A stretch of 64,000 nucleotides of DNA from Belnapia sp. F-4-1 (lineage in GTDB: Bacteria > Pseudomonadota > Alphaproteobacteria > Acetobacterales > Acetobacteraceae): the NCBI RefSeq assembly GCF_000802185.1, contig NZ_KN676113.1, forward strand, positions 3,451,019 to 3,515,018, given 5' to 3'. Shown one piece after another: positions 26,443 to 34,251 of the stretch; position 1 is the stretch's first letter; every line of letters begins with the position of its first letter. Made by a program: the position numbers and the translations under genes. The notes beneath the pieces were generated by a model. The model worked only from the letters and a program-made list of their open reading frames with translations, was not told where the DNA came from and searched no databases.

Positions 26443-27150
26443 TCACAGATGCAGATAGGTCTCGCGCAGATCGGGCGACGCCGCCAGCGCTTCGCTCGTC
26501 CCCGACCATACGGTGCGTCCCTTCTCGACCACCACATGCCGGTCCGCCAGCCGCATCACCGCGGCCAGGTTCTTGTCGATGAGCAGGATCGCCTGCCCCT
26601 CCGCCTTCAGCGCCGCCAGCACCGCCCAGATCTCGGCGCGGACGAGCGGCGCCAGCCCCTCCGTCGCCTCGTCGAGCAGCAGCAGCCGCGGATTAGTCAT
26701 CAGCGCCCGCCCGATCGCCAGCATCTGCTGCTCGCCGCCGGAAAGCTGCGACCCCATGTTCCGCCGCCGCTCGGCGAGCCGCGGGAAGAACCGATACACC
26801 GCCTCCAGCGTCCACCGCCCGCTCGCCCTCGCCGTGGCGGTGAGGTTCTCCTCGACGGTCAGCCGCGGAAACACCTGCCGCCCTTCCGGCACCAGCCCGA
26901 GCCCCATCCGCCCAATCCGGTGCGGCGCCAGCCCCTCCAGCGCCACCCCGTCCCACTCCAACCGCCCGCCCAGCACCCGCCCGCCCATCCCGGGCAGCAG
27001 CCCCATCACCGCGCGCACGGTCGTCGTCTTCCCCATCCCGTTGCGTCCGAGCAGGGTGACGACCTCCCCCGCGCCGATGGTCAGCGACACGCCCTGCAAC
27101 ACCTGGCTCTCGCCATAGGCGGCCCGCAGCCCTTCGACGACGAGGGTCAT
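26443..27150 (-). CDS. Branched-chain-type ABC transporter ATPase (LivF-like)
   Basis: A 235-residue ABC ATPase with Walker A GRNGMGKTTT near residue 36, signature LSGGEQQMLAIGRAL near 135 and Walker B LLLLDEATEGL near 155. Length and sequence fit LivF, one of the two ATPases of the hydrophobic amino acid/aromatic acid (HAAT) importer family. It overlaps the LivG-like gene by ATGA. In this setting the imported substrate is probably 2-aminobenzoate or a related aromatic acid. Confidence 0.94.
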   Translation of the reverse strand: MTLVVEGLRAAYGESQVLQGVSLTIGAGEVVTLLGRNGMGKTTTVRAVMGLLPGMGGRVLGGRLEWDGVALEGLAPHRIGRMGLGLVPEGRQVFPRLTVEENLTATARASGRWTLEAVYRFFPRLAERRRNMGSQLSGGEQQMLAIGRALMTNPRLLLLDEATEGLAPLVRAEIWAVLAALKAEGQAILLIDKNLAAVMRLADRHVVVEKGRTVWSGTSEALAASPDLRETYLHL

Positions 27151-27902
27151 GCCGCTTCATCTTCCCCAAGATACGCTGCCCGCACCTCCGCATTCGCCCG
27201 GATCACCGCTGGCACGTCGGTCGCGATCACCCGCCCATAGACGAGGACGGAGATGCGGTCGGCGAGGGCGAAGACCGCCTGCATGTCATGCTCGACCAGC
27301 AGGATCGCATATCGCCCCCGCAACCCGCGCAGGATGCCGATCAGCCGCTCCGTCTCTTCCGGCCCCGCGCCCGCCAGCGGCTCGTCCAGCAGCAGCAGCC
27401 GCGGCCGCATGGCGAGCGCGATGGCGAGTTCGAGCTGCCGCTTCTCCCCATGCGACAGAAGCCCCGCCATCACCCCCGCCCGCGCCCCGAGCCCCACCTG
27501 CTCCAGCACCGCCATCGCCTCGTCATTGAGCGCCCGCTCCGCGGCCGCCGCCCGCAGGAACCGGAAGGACGACCCGCTCCTCACCTGCACCGCCAGCGCC
27601 GCATTCTCGAGCGCCGTGAACCCCGGCAGCACCGAGGTGATCTGGAAGCTCCGCGCCAGCCCCAGCCGCGCCCGCCGCGCCAGCCCCAGCCCCGTCACCT
27701 CGCGCCCGCCGAAGCGGATGCTCCCCGCGTCCGGCCTGAGCGTCCCCGAAAGCTGATGGATCAGCGTCGTCTTGCCCGCCCCGTTCGGCCCGATCACCGC
27801 ATGGATCTCGCCCGCGGCGACATCGAAGGAGACCTCATCCGTCACCGCCAGCCCGCCGAACCGCTTCCGCAGCCCCGCGACGGCGAGCAGCGCCTCAGCC
27901 AC
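27147..27902 (-). CDS. Branched-chain-type ABC transporter ATPase (LivG-like)
   Basis: A 251-residue ABC ATPase with Walker A GPNGAGKTTL near residue 35, a variant signature LSHGEKRQLELAIAL near 147 and Walker B LLLLDEPLAG near 165. The substitution of His for the second residue of LSGGE is common in LivG proteins. The best start is GTG 27902, overlapping the permease gene by eight bases; a further GTG at 27926 is possible. It pairs with the LivF-like ATPase. Confidence 0.93.
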   Translation of the reverse strand: MAEALLAVAGLRKRFGGLAVTDEVSFDVAAGEIHAVIGPNGAGKTTLIHQLSGTLRPDAGSIRFGGREVTGLGLARRARLGLARSFQITSVLPGFTALENAALAVQVRSGSSFRFLRAAAAERALNDEAMAVLEQVGLGARAGVMAGLLSHGEKRQLELAIALAMRPRLLLLDEPLAGAGPEETERLIGILRGLRGRYAILLVEHDMQAVFALADRISVLVYGRVIATDVPAVIRANAEVRAAYLGEDEAA

Positions 27903-28803
27903 GCCGCAGCACCCCGACCAGCCCACCCTTCAGGAACAGCACCGACAGCACCAGCAACGGCCCGAAGATCAGCCGCCAATGCTCGGTGAGATGCCCCAGC
28001 CACTCCTCCAGCAGCACGAAGCCGACGGCCCCCAGCACCGCCCCCTGCAGGGAGCCGAGCCCGCCGAGGATCACCATGAAGAGCAGGTCGCCCGACCTCT
28101 GCCAGGCGAGGTAGGAGGGCGCCACGAACTCCGCCGCATTCGCCAGCAGCACGCCGGCGAGCCCCGCGACCGCCCCCGCCAGGACATAGGCCACCAACCG
28201 ATAGGGGTAAGGCGAGAACCCCACCGCCTCCACCCTGACCGGATTCTCCCGCGCCGCTCTGAGCACCCGCCCGAAGCGCGAGCCGAGCACCATCCGCGTC
28301 CCCAGCAGCACCAGCGCCAGCAGCCCGAGGCAGAGGTAGTGGAAGACCATCCGGTCCTCCAGCCAGCGATGCCCGAGCACCGTCATCCGCCCATAGAGCG
28401 TGTACCCATCATCCCCGCCATAGGCCGCCAGCGACGACGCGGTGAAGAAGGCCATCTGCCCGAAGGCCAGGGTGATCATGATGAAATGCACCCCGCTGGT
28501 GCGGATCGCCACCGCCCCCGTCGCCAGCGCGAAGAGGCTGGCGGCTGCCATCGCCACCGGCACCACGACCACGGCATCAGTCACACGCGCATCGTCGAGG
28601 ACGACCACCGCATAGGCCCCGATCCCCAGCATCGCCGCATGCCCGAGGCTGACCAGCCCCGCCCCGCCCACCAGCAGCCACAGGCTGACGGCGGCCATCG
28701 CCAGGATCATCACCCGCGCCAGCAAGGTCAGCGAATACCCCTCGCCGAAGCCGAGGAAGGGCGCCGCCGCCAGCGCCGCCAGCACGACCAGCGCCGCGCG
28801 CAT
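27895..28803 (-). CDS. Branched-chain-type ABC permease (LivM-like)
   Basis: A 302-residue inner-membrane permease with about nine hydrophobic helices. Family blocks are visible: GGAGLVSLGHAAMLGIGAYA near residue 45, FGRVLRAARENPVRVEAVGF (the cytoplasmic loop that docks the ATPase) near 175, and VILGGLGSLQGAVLGA near 240. It is coupled to the LivH-like gene by a one-base TGATG overlap. Confidence 0.94.
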   Translation of the reverse strand: MRAALVVLAALAAAPFLGFGEGYSLTLLARVMILAMAAVSLWLLVGGAGLVSLGHAAMLGIGAYAVVVLDDARVTDAVVVVPVAMAAASLFALATGAVAIRTSGVHFIMITLAFGQMAFFTASSLAAYGGDDGYTLYGRMTVLGHRWLEDRMVFHYLCLGLLALVLLGTRMVLGSRFGRVLRAARENPVRVEAVGFSPYPYRLVAYVLAGAVAGLAGVLLANAAEFVAPSYLAWQRSGDLLFMVILGGLGSLQGAVLGAVGFVLLEEWLGHLTEHWRLIFGPLLVLSVLFLKGGLVGVLRRG

Positions 28804-29723
28804 CAGCCCCGCACCGGAAACAGCCCGCGCGGCCGGACAGCCAGGATCAGCGCCATGGCGATGTAGACCAGCATGGAGCCGAGCGCCGCCCCAGCCTGCC
28901 GCGCCGGCGAGGCCGCCATCACCAGCCGCAGCAGATCCGGCAGCAGCGACCGCCCGAGCGTCTCGATGACGCCGACCAGCAGCGCCGCGATGAATGCGCC
29001 CCGCACGCTGCCGATCCCGCCGATGGTGATGACGACAAAGGCAAGGATCAGCACCGTGTCGCCCATGCCGGGATCGACCGAGAGCACCGGCGCAGCCATC
29101 ACGCCCGCGAAGCCGGCCAGCATCGCCCCGAAGCCGAAGACCAGCATGAACAACCCACGGATGTCGACCCCGAGCGCCGCCACCATCGGCGCATGCGTCG
29201 CCCCCGCCCGCACCAGAGCCCCGACGCGTGTCCGCTCCACCAGCAGCCAGAGCAGTCCCGCGACCGCAAGCCCGGCGACGAGGATGGCGATCCGATAAAC
29301 CGGGTACTGCAGCCCCGGCATCAGCTGCACACCACCTTCGAGCAGGGCCGGCACCGGCATCTGCAACGGCGCCGATCCCCAGATCGCCCGCACCGCCTGG
29401 TTGAGGAACAGGATCACCCCGAAGGTCGCCAACACTTGGCTCAGATGGTCCCGTTCATAGAGATGCCGGAACACCAGCCATTCCAGCACCAGCCCGCACA
29501 GCAAGGCCGCCGGCAAGGCCAGCACCAGCCCCAACCAGAAGCTTCCCGTCCAGGCCGCCAGGCTCGCGCCCAGATAGGCGCCCAGCATGTACTGCACGCC
29601 ATGCGCCAGGTTGATGAAATCCATCACCCCGAAGACCAGCGTCAGCCCCGCCGCCACGAGGAAGAGCAGCACTCCGAATTGCAGCCCGTTCAGCCCCTGG
29701 ACTAGCAGCAGGCCAAGGCTCAT
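28803..29723 (-). CDS. Branched-chain-type ABC permease (LivH-like)
   Basis: A 306-residue inner-membrane permease with eight or so helices. VFGVMDFINLAHG near residue 30 and VVITIGGIGSVRGAFIAALLVG near 230 are LivH hallmarks. Start ATG 29723 forms an ATGA overlap with the stop of the binding-protein gene; four more upstream codons are open. It forms the transmembrane heterodimer with the LivM-like protein. Confidence 0.94.
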   Translation of the reverse strand: MSLGLLLVQGLNGLQFGVLLFLVAAGLTLVFGVMDFINLAHGVQYMLGAYLGASLAAWTGSFWLGLVLALPAALLCGLVLEWLVFRHLYERDHLSQVLATFGVILFLNQAVRAIWGSAPLQMPVPALLEGGVQLMPGLQYPVYRIAILVAGLAVAGLLWLLVERTRVGALVRAGATHAPMVAALGVDIRGLFMLVFGFGAMLAGFAGVMAAPVLSVDPGMGDTVLILAFVVITIGGIGSVRGAFIAALLVGVIETLGRSLLPDLLRLVMAASPARQAGAALGSMLVYIAMALILAVRPRGLFPVRG

Positions 29724-30913
29724 CGCATGCGGCACTCGGCGGCGTAGGGGTCGGTGTCGTGCGACAGCACCTTCCGCACCGTCTCGGTCTGGAACTTGCC
29801 GTCCGCCCGCTTCGCCACCTGGCAGAGCCAGAAATCCTGCACCGGATAATGGTTGGCGCCGAACTCGAACGGCCCCCGCACGGACCGGAACTGCGCCGCC
29901 CGGATCGCCGCCCTGAGCGCGTCCTTGTCGCCGAGCCGGCCGCCCACCTTGCGCACCGCGCTGTCCAGCAGCATCGCCCCGTCATAGGCCTGCGCCGCAT
30001 AGGTCGCCGGCACGTAGTTATAGGCAGCCTCGAAATCCTTCACGAATTTCGCATTGGCCGGGTTGTCCATGTTCGGCGCCCAGGACGCCGCCGAGTAGAA
30101 GCCGAGCGCGGCCTCGCCCTGCGCCGGCAGCGTCGCCTCATCGACCGTGAAGGTCGAGAGGAACGGGATGTTGGCAAGCCCGGCCTGCCGGTACTGCCGC
30201 ACGAGGTTCACCCCGAGCCCGCCCGGCATGAAGGTGAAGACCGCATCCGGCTTCGCCGCCGCGATCTTCGCCAACTCGGCTGAGAAGTCGAGCTGCGTCA
30301 GTGGGACGTAGACCTCGTCCACCACCTCGCCCTTGAAGCGCGACTTGAACCCCGCCGCCGCGTCCCGCCCCGCCTGATAGTTCGGCGTGAGGACGAAGAC
30401 CCGCTTGTACCCGCTGTCCTGCGCCGCCTGGCCCATCACGCTGTGGACCTGGTCGTTGTTGTAGGAGGTTGTGAAGAAGTTCGGGTTGCACCCGCGCCCC
30501 GCGAGCGTCGAGGGCCCCGCATTGGTCGAGATCAGGAAGGTCCCCGATTCCGTCACCGGCCGGACGATGGCGGCGAGGATGTTCGAGAAGACCACGCCCA
30601 CGACGAAGTCCACCTTGTCCCGCTCGATCGCAGCGCGAACCTTGGTGACCGCCACCTCCGGCCGCAGCTCGTCGTCGATGACCAGCACCTCGGCCGGCAG
30701 CCCGCCCAGCTTGCCGTCGAGATGCTTCAGCCCTTGGAGGAAGCCATCGCGCAGTTGCGTCCCGAGCGCCGCCTGCGGTCCCGTCTGCACCGCCACCAGC
30801 CCGATCTTCACGCCCGCCGCTTGCGCCCGCGCCCGCACCGCCGGCATCGCCAGCGCCACACCCGCGGCGCCCAGCACGCCCCGCCTGCCGATCCCTTTGG
30901 CGATCCCCGTCAT
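29720..30913 (-). CDS. ABC transporter substrate-binding protein, Tat-type signal
   Basis: A 397-residue periplasmic binding protein of the leucine/aromatic-acid (type I) fold. The N-terminus has a twin-arginine motif (GIGRRGVLGAAG, Arg10-Arg11) and an Ala-rich cleavage region before AQAAGVKIGL. It captures the ligand for the LivHMGF-like importer encoded behind it. A binding protein of this kind is part of the 2-aminobenzoate cluster of A. evansii. A MarR-box-like sequence lies 25 bases upstream of the start, so expression is probably tied to the catabolic genes. The frame is open for 67 more codons upstream, but those cross the box and look non-coding. Confidence 0.92.
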   Translation of the reverse strand: MTGIAKGIGRRGVLGAAGVALAMPAVRARAQAAGVKIGLVAVQTGPQAALGTQLRDGFLQGLKHLDGKLGGLPAEVLVIDDELRPEVAVTKVRAAIERDKVDFVVGVVFSNILAAIVRPVTESGTFLISTNAGPSTLAGRGCNPNFFTTSYNNDQVHSVMGQAAQDSGYKRVFVLTPNYQAGRDAAAGFKSRFKGEVVDEVYVPLTQLDFSAELAKIAAAKPDAVFTFMPGGLGVNLVRQYRQAGLANIPFLSTFTVDEATLPAQGEAALGFYSAASWAPNMDNPANAKFVKDFEAAYNYVPATYAAQAYDGAMLLDSAVRKVGGRLGDKDALRAAIRAAQFRSVRGPFEFGANHYPVQDFWLCQVAKRADGKFQTETVRKVLSHDTDPYAAECRMR

Positions 30914-30937
30914 CCCAAACTCCCCCCGGCTGATTGC

Positions 30938-30949
30938 TTTAAGCCTCAA
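30938..30949. promoter_or_regulatory. MarR-box-like site 3 in front of the ABC importer operon
   Basis: TTTAAGCCTCAA matches ten of twelve positions of the core TTGAAGCCTAAA found twice at 20960 and 21023. It is placed 25 bases upstream of the binding-protein start. Flanking symmetry is weaker than at the other two sites. A GCTTCGC/GCGAAGC stem lies further upstream at 30974-30997. Confidence 0.55.
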
Positions 30950-31107
30950 CCATATCGCTTCGCCACTCAAGCAGCTTCGCAGAGCCCGGGGCGAAGCAGA
31001 AGCCTCAGCGAGATCGGCCGTCCCCATCAGTTGCGCAATGAACGAATCCGCCGCTCGCCTGTTGTGTCGCCAGTCGAGGCGGGCAAACGCCATGGGAATC
31101 GCAATAC

Positions 31108-31530
31108 GTGTCACAGAAGAACGAAATACCGTCCTCCGACGATACTGAAGCGGTTCCTGTCTTGGAGGAAAAGCTGAGCATCCACCGCCGCGAGGTGGAG
31201 ACCGGGCGCTTGCGCGTCCGTCTCCGCACCGAGACGGAGGAAACCCAGCTCCATGCCGATCTCCGCTCCGAGGCGATCGAGGTCGAGCGCATCCCCATCG
31301 GCCGCCAGCTGGCCGAGGGCGAGGTGCCGCCCGGACCGCGCGAGGAGGACGAGGGCAGGGTGCTTGTCATCCCCGTCTTCGAGGAGGTGCTGGTCGTCGA
31401 GAAGCGCCTGGTGCTGCGGGAGGAAATCCGCCTCCACCGCACCAGCGCCAGCGAGTCGGTCGAGACGCCGGTCACGCTGCGCCGCCAGCACGCCGAGATC
31501 GAGAGGCTGCCGCCTCGAACCACTGAATGA
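31108..31530 (+). CDS. DUF2382 (YsnF/AvaK-type) stress-related protein
   Basis: A 140-residue acidic/basic protein with the DUF2382 pattern: VPVLEEKLSIHRREVETGRL at the N-terminus and VIPVFEEVLVVEKRLVLREEIRL in the middle, followed by VETPVTLRRQHAEIERL. Such domains are linked to general stress and desiccation tolerance; the molecular role is unknown. It starts at GTG 31108 and is followed directly by a larger protein with the same domain, ATGA apart, so the pair is one transcript. Confidence 0.82.
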   Translation: MSQKNEIPSSDDTEAVPVLEEKLSIHRREVETGRLRVRLRTETEETQLHADLRSEAIEVERIPIGRQLAEGEVPPGPREEDEGRVLVIPVFEEVLVVEKRLVLREEIRLHRTSASESVETPVTLRRQHAEIERLPPRTTE

Positions 31531-31547
31531 ACAGGGAAGCCAAACGC

Positions 31548-32489
31548 ATGAGCAACCGCACCATCACTGCCGTCTTCGATTCCGCCGCCGAGGCCGATGC
31601 CGCCTCCCGCGATCTCGCCACCAAGGTCGGGGGCGTCCGCGCCGCCGTCTTCACCAATGCCAACCAGACCGGCGAATTCGACCAGCTCGGCATCGCCGGC
31701 CCCGACCGCAGCGTGCTCGAGGAAGCGATGCGCCGCGGCAGCGTCGTCCTCTCCGCCACCGTCCCCGAGGACCGCTTCGCCGCCGCTGCCGACGTGATCG
31801 AGGCCTCCGGCGCCATCGACCTCGACAGCCGTGAGGCAGAATGGCGCGGCGCCGGCTGGAGCGAGGACAACATCGCCGAGAGCGGCAGCATGACGACCGC
31901 GACCGCCCCGGCGACGCCGCAGCAGGCGACCATGGGCCGCGCCGACCTCGCCGCCAATGCCGGCACCCCGACCGCCGCCACCACCACCACCGGCATGACC
32001 GGGGGCATGGCGACGGGCGCATCCACCGGCGCCACCGGCCTCGCCGCAGGTCGCGAGGAGAGCATCCCCATCGTTGAGGAGCGCCTCCGCGTCGGCAAGC
32101 GCGAGACTGCGCATGGCCGTGTCCGCGTCCGCTCCTATGTCGTCGAGACGCCCGTGCAGGAGCAGGTGACGCTGCACCAGGAGCATGTGCAGGTCGACCG
32201 CCGCCCGGTTGATCGCCCGGTGGAAGCCGGCGCCGACGCCTTCCGCGAGCGGACCATCGAGGCCACCGAGACGGCCGAGGAAGCGGTCATCGCCAAGGAG
32301 GCTCGGGTGACGGAGGAAGTCGTCATCCGCAAGACCGCCGATGACGAGACCCGTACGGTGCAGGACACCGTCCGCCGCACCGAGGTGGAGATCGAGGACG
32401 ACCGCCAGGTCGGCGCCCGCGGCACGGGCACGACCACTGGCACGACCACCGACACGACCACTGGCACGCCTCGGAACCCCACTCGCTAA
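31548..32489 (+). CDS. General stress protein with YflT-like and DUF2382 domains
   Basis: A 313-residue protein with three parts. The N-terminus (residues 1-85, TITAVFDSAAEADAASRDL) resembles the YflT/GsiB-type stress domain. A low-complexity Thr/Ala/Gly linker spans about 105-165. A DUF2382 domain runs from about 170 (EESIPIVEERLRVGKRE) to 290. The tail is a Thr-Gly repeat. I prefer ATG 31548; an ATG at 31527 overlapping the previous stop would add seven residues. It is probably a surface or cytosolic stress-protection protein. Confidence 0.8.
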   Translation: MSNRTITAVFDSAAEADAASRDLATKVGGVRAAVFTNANQTGEFDQLGIAGPDRSVLEEAMRRGSVVLSATVPEDRFAAAADVIEASGAIDLDSREAEWRGAGWSEDNIAESGSMTTATAPATPQQATMGRADLAANAGTPTAATTTTGMTGGMATGASTGATGLAAGREESIPIVEERLRVGKRETAHGRVRVRSYVVETPVQEQVTLHQEHVQVDRRPVDRPVEAGADAFRERTIEATETAEEAVIAKEARVTEEVVIRKTADDETRTVQDTVRRTEVEIEDDRQVGARGTGTTTGTTTDTTTGTPRNPTR

Positions 32490-32490
32490 C

Positions 32491-33288
32491 CTAACGGGCG
32501 AGTTGGGCAGCGCGCTTCACCAGCGCGCTGCCCGGATCGGCGAGCGGCTCGAGCACGGTGAAGTGGTCGAGCCCCGCCAGCTCTTCGGCGGTGCCGGCCC
32601 AATTCGCCGCGAAGTCCCGCGTCTGCCGCCGGAACTCCCCGCTCTCCGCCCCACCCACCACGGCATGCAACACGGCCCCCTCCGGCGGCGCCAGTAGGGC
32701 AGGGGACAAGGCCCGCGCCTCCGCCTCGTCGAGCCGCAGCCCGGCCCCGACGCTGGTCCCGAGCAACGGCCACAGCTCGAACACGCCCGAGATCGCCACT
32801 CCCCGGGAAACCAGCCCCGCCGGCATCCCCCGCGCCGGCCAGTCCGTCGCCATCAGCATCGCCGTCAGATGCCCGCCGGCGGAATGCCCCATGCCGAGCA
32901 CCCGCTTGGCGCCGCGCCGGTGCAGCAGCCCCGCCGCCGCACGCATCTGCTCGACGATGGTGCCGAGCGCCACCCGCGGGCACAGGTCATAGGAGGGCAC
33001 CGCCACCGCCACCCCACGCGCCAGCAGGCCCCGCGCGCAATGGCTGGCGAAGCTGCGGTCCAGCGCCTGCCAGTAGCCGCCATGGATGAACATCGCCACC
33101 GGCCAGTCCCCGCCCGGCCCCGGCCGGAACAGATCGAGCCGCTCCCGCTCCTCCGCCCCATAGGCGATGCCCAGCTCCTTCTCCGCCCAGGATTCGCGGA
33201 AGGTCGCCGCATCCCGTGCCCAGCCCGCGATAATGGTCCCGCTCTCCGGCACCCGCGCCCGATTGTTGTACTCCGCCTCCGCATCCAT
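32491..33288 (-). CDS. Alpha/beta-hydrolase, esterase-type arylformamidase-like
   Basis: A 265-residue alpha/beta-hydrolase. The oxyanion block FIHGGYWQALDRS near residue 68, the nucleophile elbow GHSAGGHL near residue 136 and a closing DHFTVLEPL (acid and His region) are complete. HGGYWQ is the hallmark of the AFMID/BNA7 branch of N-formylkynurenine formamidases, although related carboxylesterases share it. If it hydrolyses formylkynurenine it would feed tryptophan breakdown toward anthranilate, whose catabolic island is close by. That link is inferred. Start ATG 33288 is chosen over an adjacent GTG. Confidence 0.78.
   Translation of the reverse strand: MDAEAEYNNRARVPESGTIIAGWARDAATFRESWAEKELGIAYGAEERERLDLFRPGPGGDWPVAMFIHGGYWQALDRSFASHCARGLLARGVAVAVPSYDLCPRVALGTIVEQMRAAAGLLHRRGAKRVLGMGHSAGGHLTAMLMATDWPARGMPAGLVSRGVAISGVFELWPLLGTSVGAGLRLDEAEARALSPALLAPPEGAVLHAVVGGAESGEFRRQTRDFAANWAGTAEELAGLDHFTVLEPLADPGSALVKRAAQLAR
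32505..32533 (+). terminator. 11-bp hairpin behind the stress-protein operon
   Basis: Perfect arms GGGCAGCGCGC and GCGCGCTGCCC with a seven-base loop, 16 bases after the stop of the plus-strand stress gene. The hairpin lies within the 3' coding end of the converging hydrolase gene. Confidence 0.55.
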
Positions 33289-33338
33289 CACGCTTGCCCC
33301 CGCCGCCCAATCGACGTTATAGGACTGAAATCATAACA

Positions 33339-33362
33339 GGCGCCCATCACCAACCGGGCGCC
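33339..33362. terminator. Hairpin in the hydrolase/racemase gap
   Basis: Arms GGCGCCC and GGGCGCC with a ten-base loop, in the 160-bp gap upstream of the hydrolase gene and downstream of the racemase-family gene. It may end the racemase transcript. Nothing else is obvious in this gap. Confidence 0.4.
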
Positions 33363-33448
33363 GAAGTCCCTCAAACCTTCAATGCCTCAATTGCTTCACC
33401 CGTATCCGAGGCAGATCAATCCTTTGCCGGCTCCGCACCGCTTGGCGG

Positions 33449-34198
33449 CTAAAGCGGATTGAGGGAATTGAAGCGTCGCGGCCGGAGCCCCGCCTGGAAC
33501 CACGACACCATCGAATAGATGTCATAGACCGGCCTGCCTACCGCCTCGCGCAACGCCGCCGCATAGGGCGGCATGTTGGTGCATTCGAGCACGATCGCGC
33601 CCACCTCGGGATGTGCTCCGACCAATGCGCGACCGGCCTCGAGGATGTCCTGCTCGGCGAGGCCGATATCGAGGTCGTCCTTCTCCGCCGCGATCAGCAC
33701 GCGAAAGAATTCCCGCCCGCCCTCGGTCCCGGCGACGGGCGTATCGGCCGGCACCCCCGCCGCCGCCAGATGCGCCGCCGTCAGCGAGGACCGGCTTACC
33801 GTGACGATGCCGACCCGCTGCCCCGGCGGCAGCATCGCCTGCACCCAGGGTACCTGCATCAGCGAGGAGGTGGCGACCGGCACGCCGACCGCCTCCGCCA
33901 GCTCGCGCTGGAACAGGGAAAGGAAGCCGCAATTGGTCGTAATCGCCTCCGCCCCCAGCGCCACCAGCTCCTGCGCCGCGGCGATGAAGTCCGGCAGCAA
34001 CCCGCGCGCGCCCTGAAGCACCACCCGCTCCGGCGTCGCACCCCGCACCACGCGGAACAGCACCGGGAATGGCCAGGTCTCGCCATTGCCCATATCGCCG
34101 GGAATGCGTGGAAAACGGGCTTCCAGCATCAGGATGCCGAGCGGCGCGCCATAGATGGATTTGCCGCCGCGCGCGACGCGGCCGAAAGGACTGGTCAT
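33449..34198 (-). CDS. Aspartate/glutamate racemase-superfamily protein
   Basis: A 249-residue protein of the Asp/Glu/hydantoin racemase fold. The two family cysteines are visible in ITTNCGFLS near residue 91 and VLECTNMPP near residue 208. These act as a base pair for racemisation or, in decarboxylase relatives such as arylmalonate decarboxylase and maleate isomerase, for other chemistry. It is divergent from a Bug-type binding protein gene with 53 bp between, which hints at a dicarboxylate or carboxylated substrate. The exact reaction is open. Confidence 0.83.
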   Translation of the reverse strand: MTSPFGRVARGGKSIYGAPLGILMLEARFPRIPGDMGNGETWPFPVLFRVVRGATPERVVLQGARGLLPDFIAAAQELVALGAEAITTNCGFLSLFQRELAEAVGVPVATSSLMQVPWVQAMLPPGQRVGIVTVSRSSLTAAHLAAAGVPADTPVAGTEGGREFFRVLIAAEKDDLDIGLAEQDILEAGRALVGAHPEVGAIVLECTNMPPYAAALREAVGRPVYDIYSMVSWFQAGLRPRRFNSLNPL

Positions 34199-34251
34199 GC
34201 AGCGAGCCTAGCCCACACCATGTGCGCACCGAAACCGAAAGGAGAGCCGGG

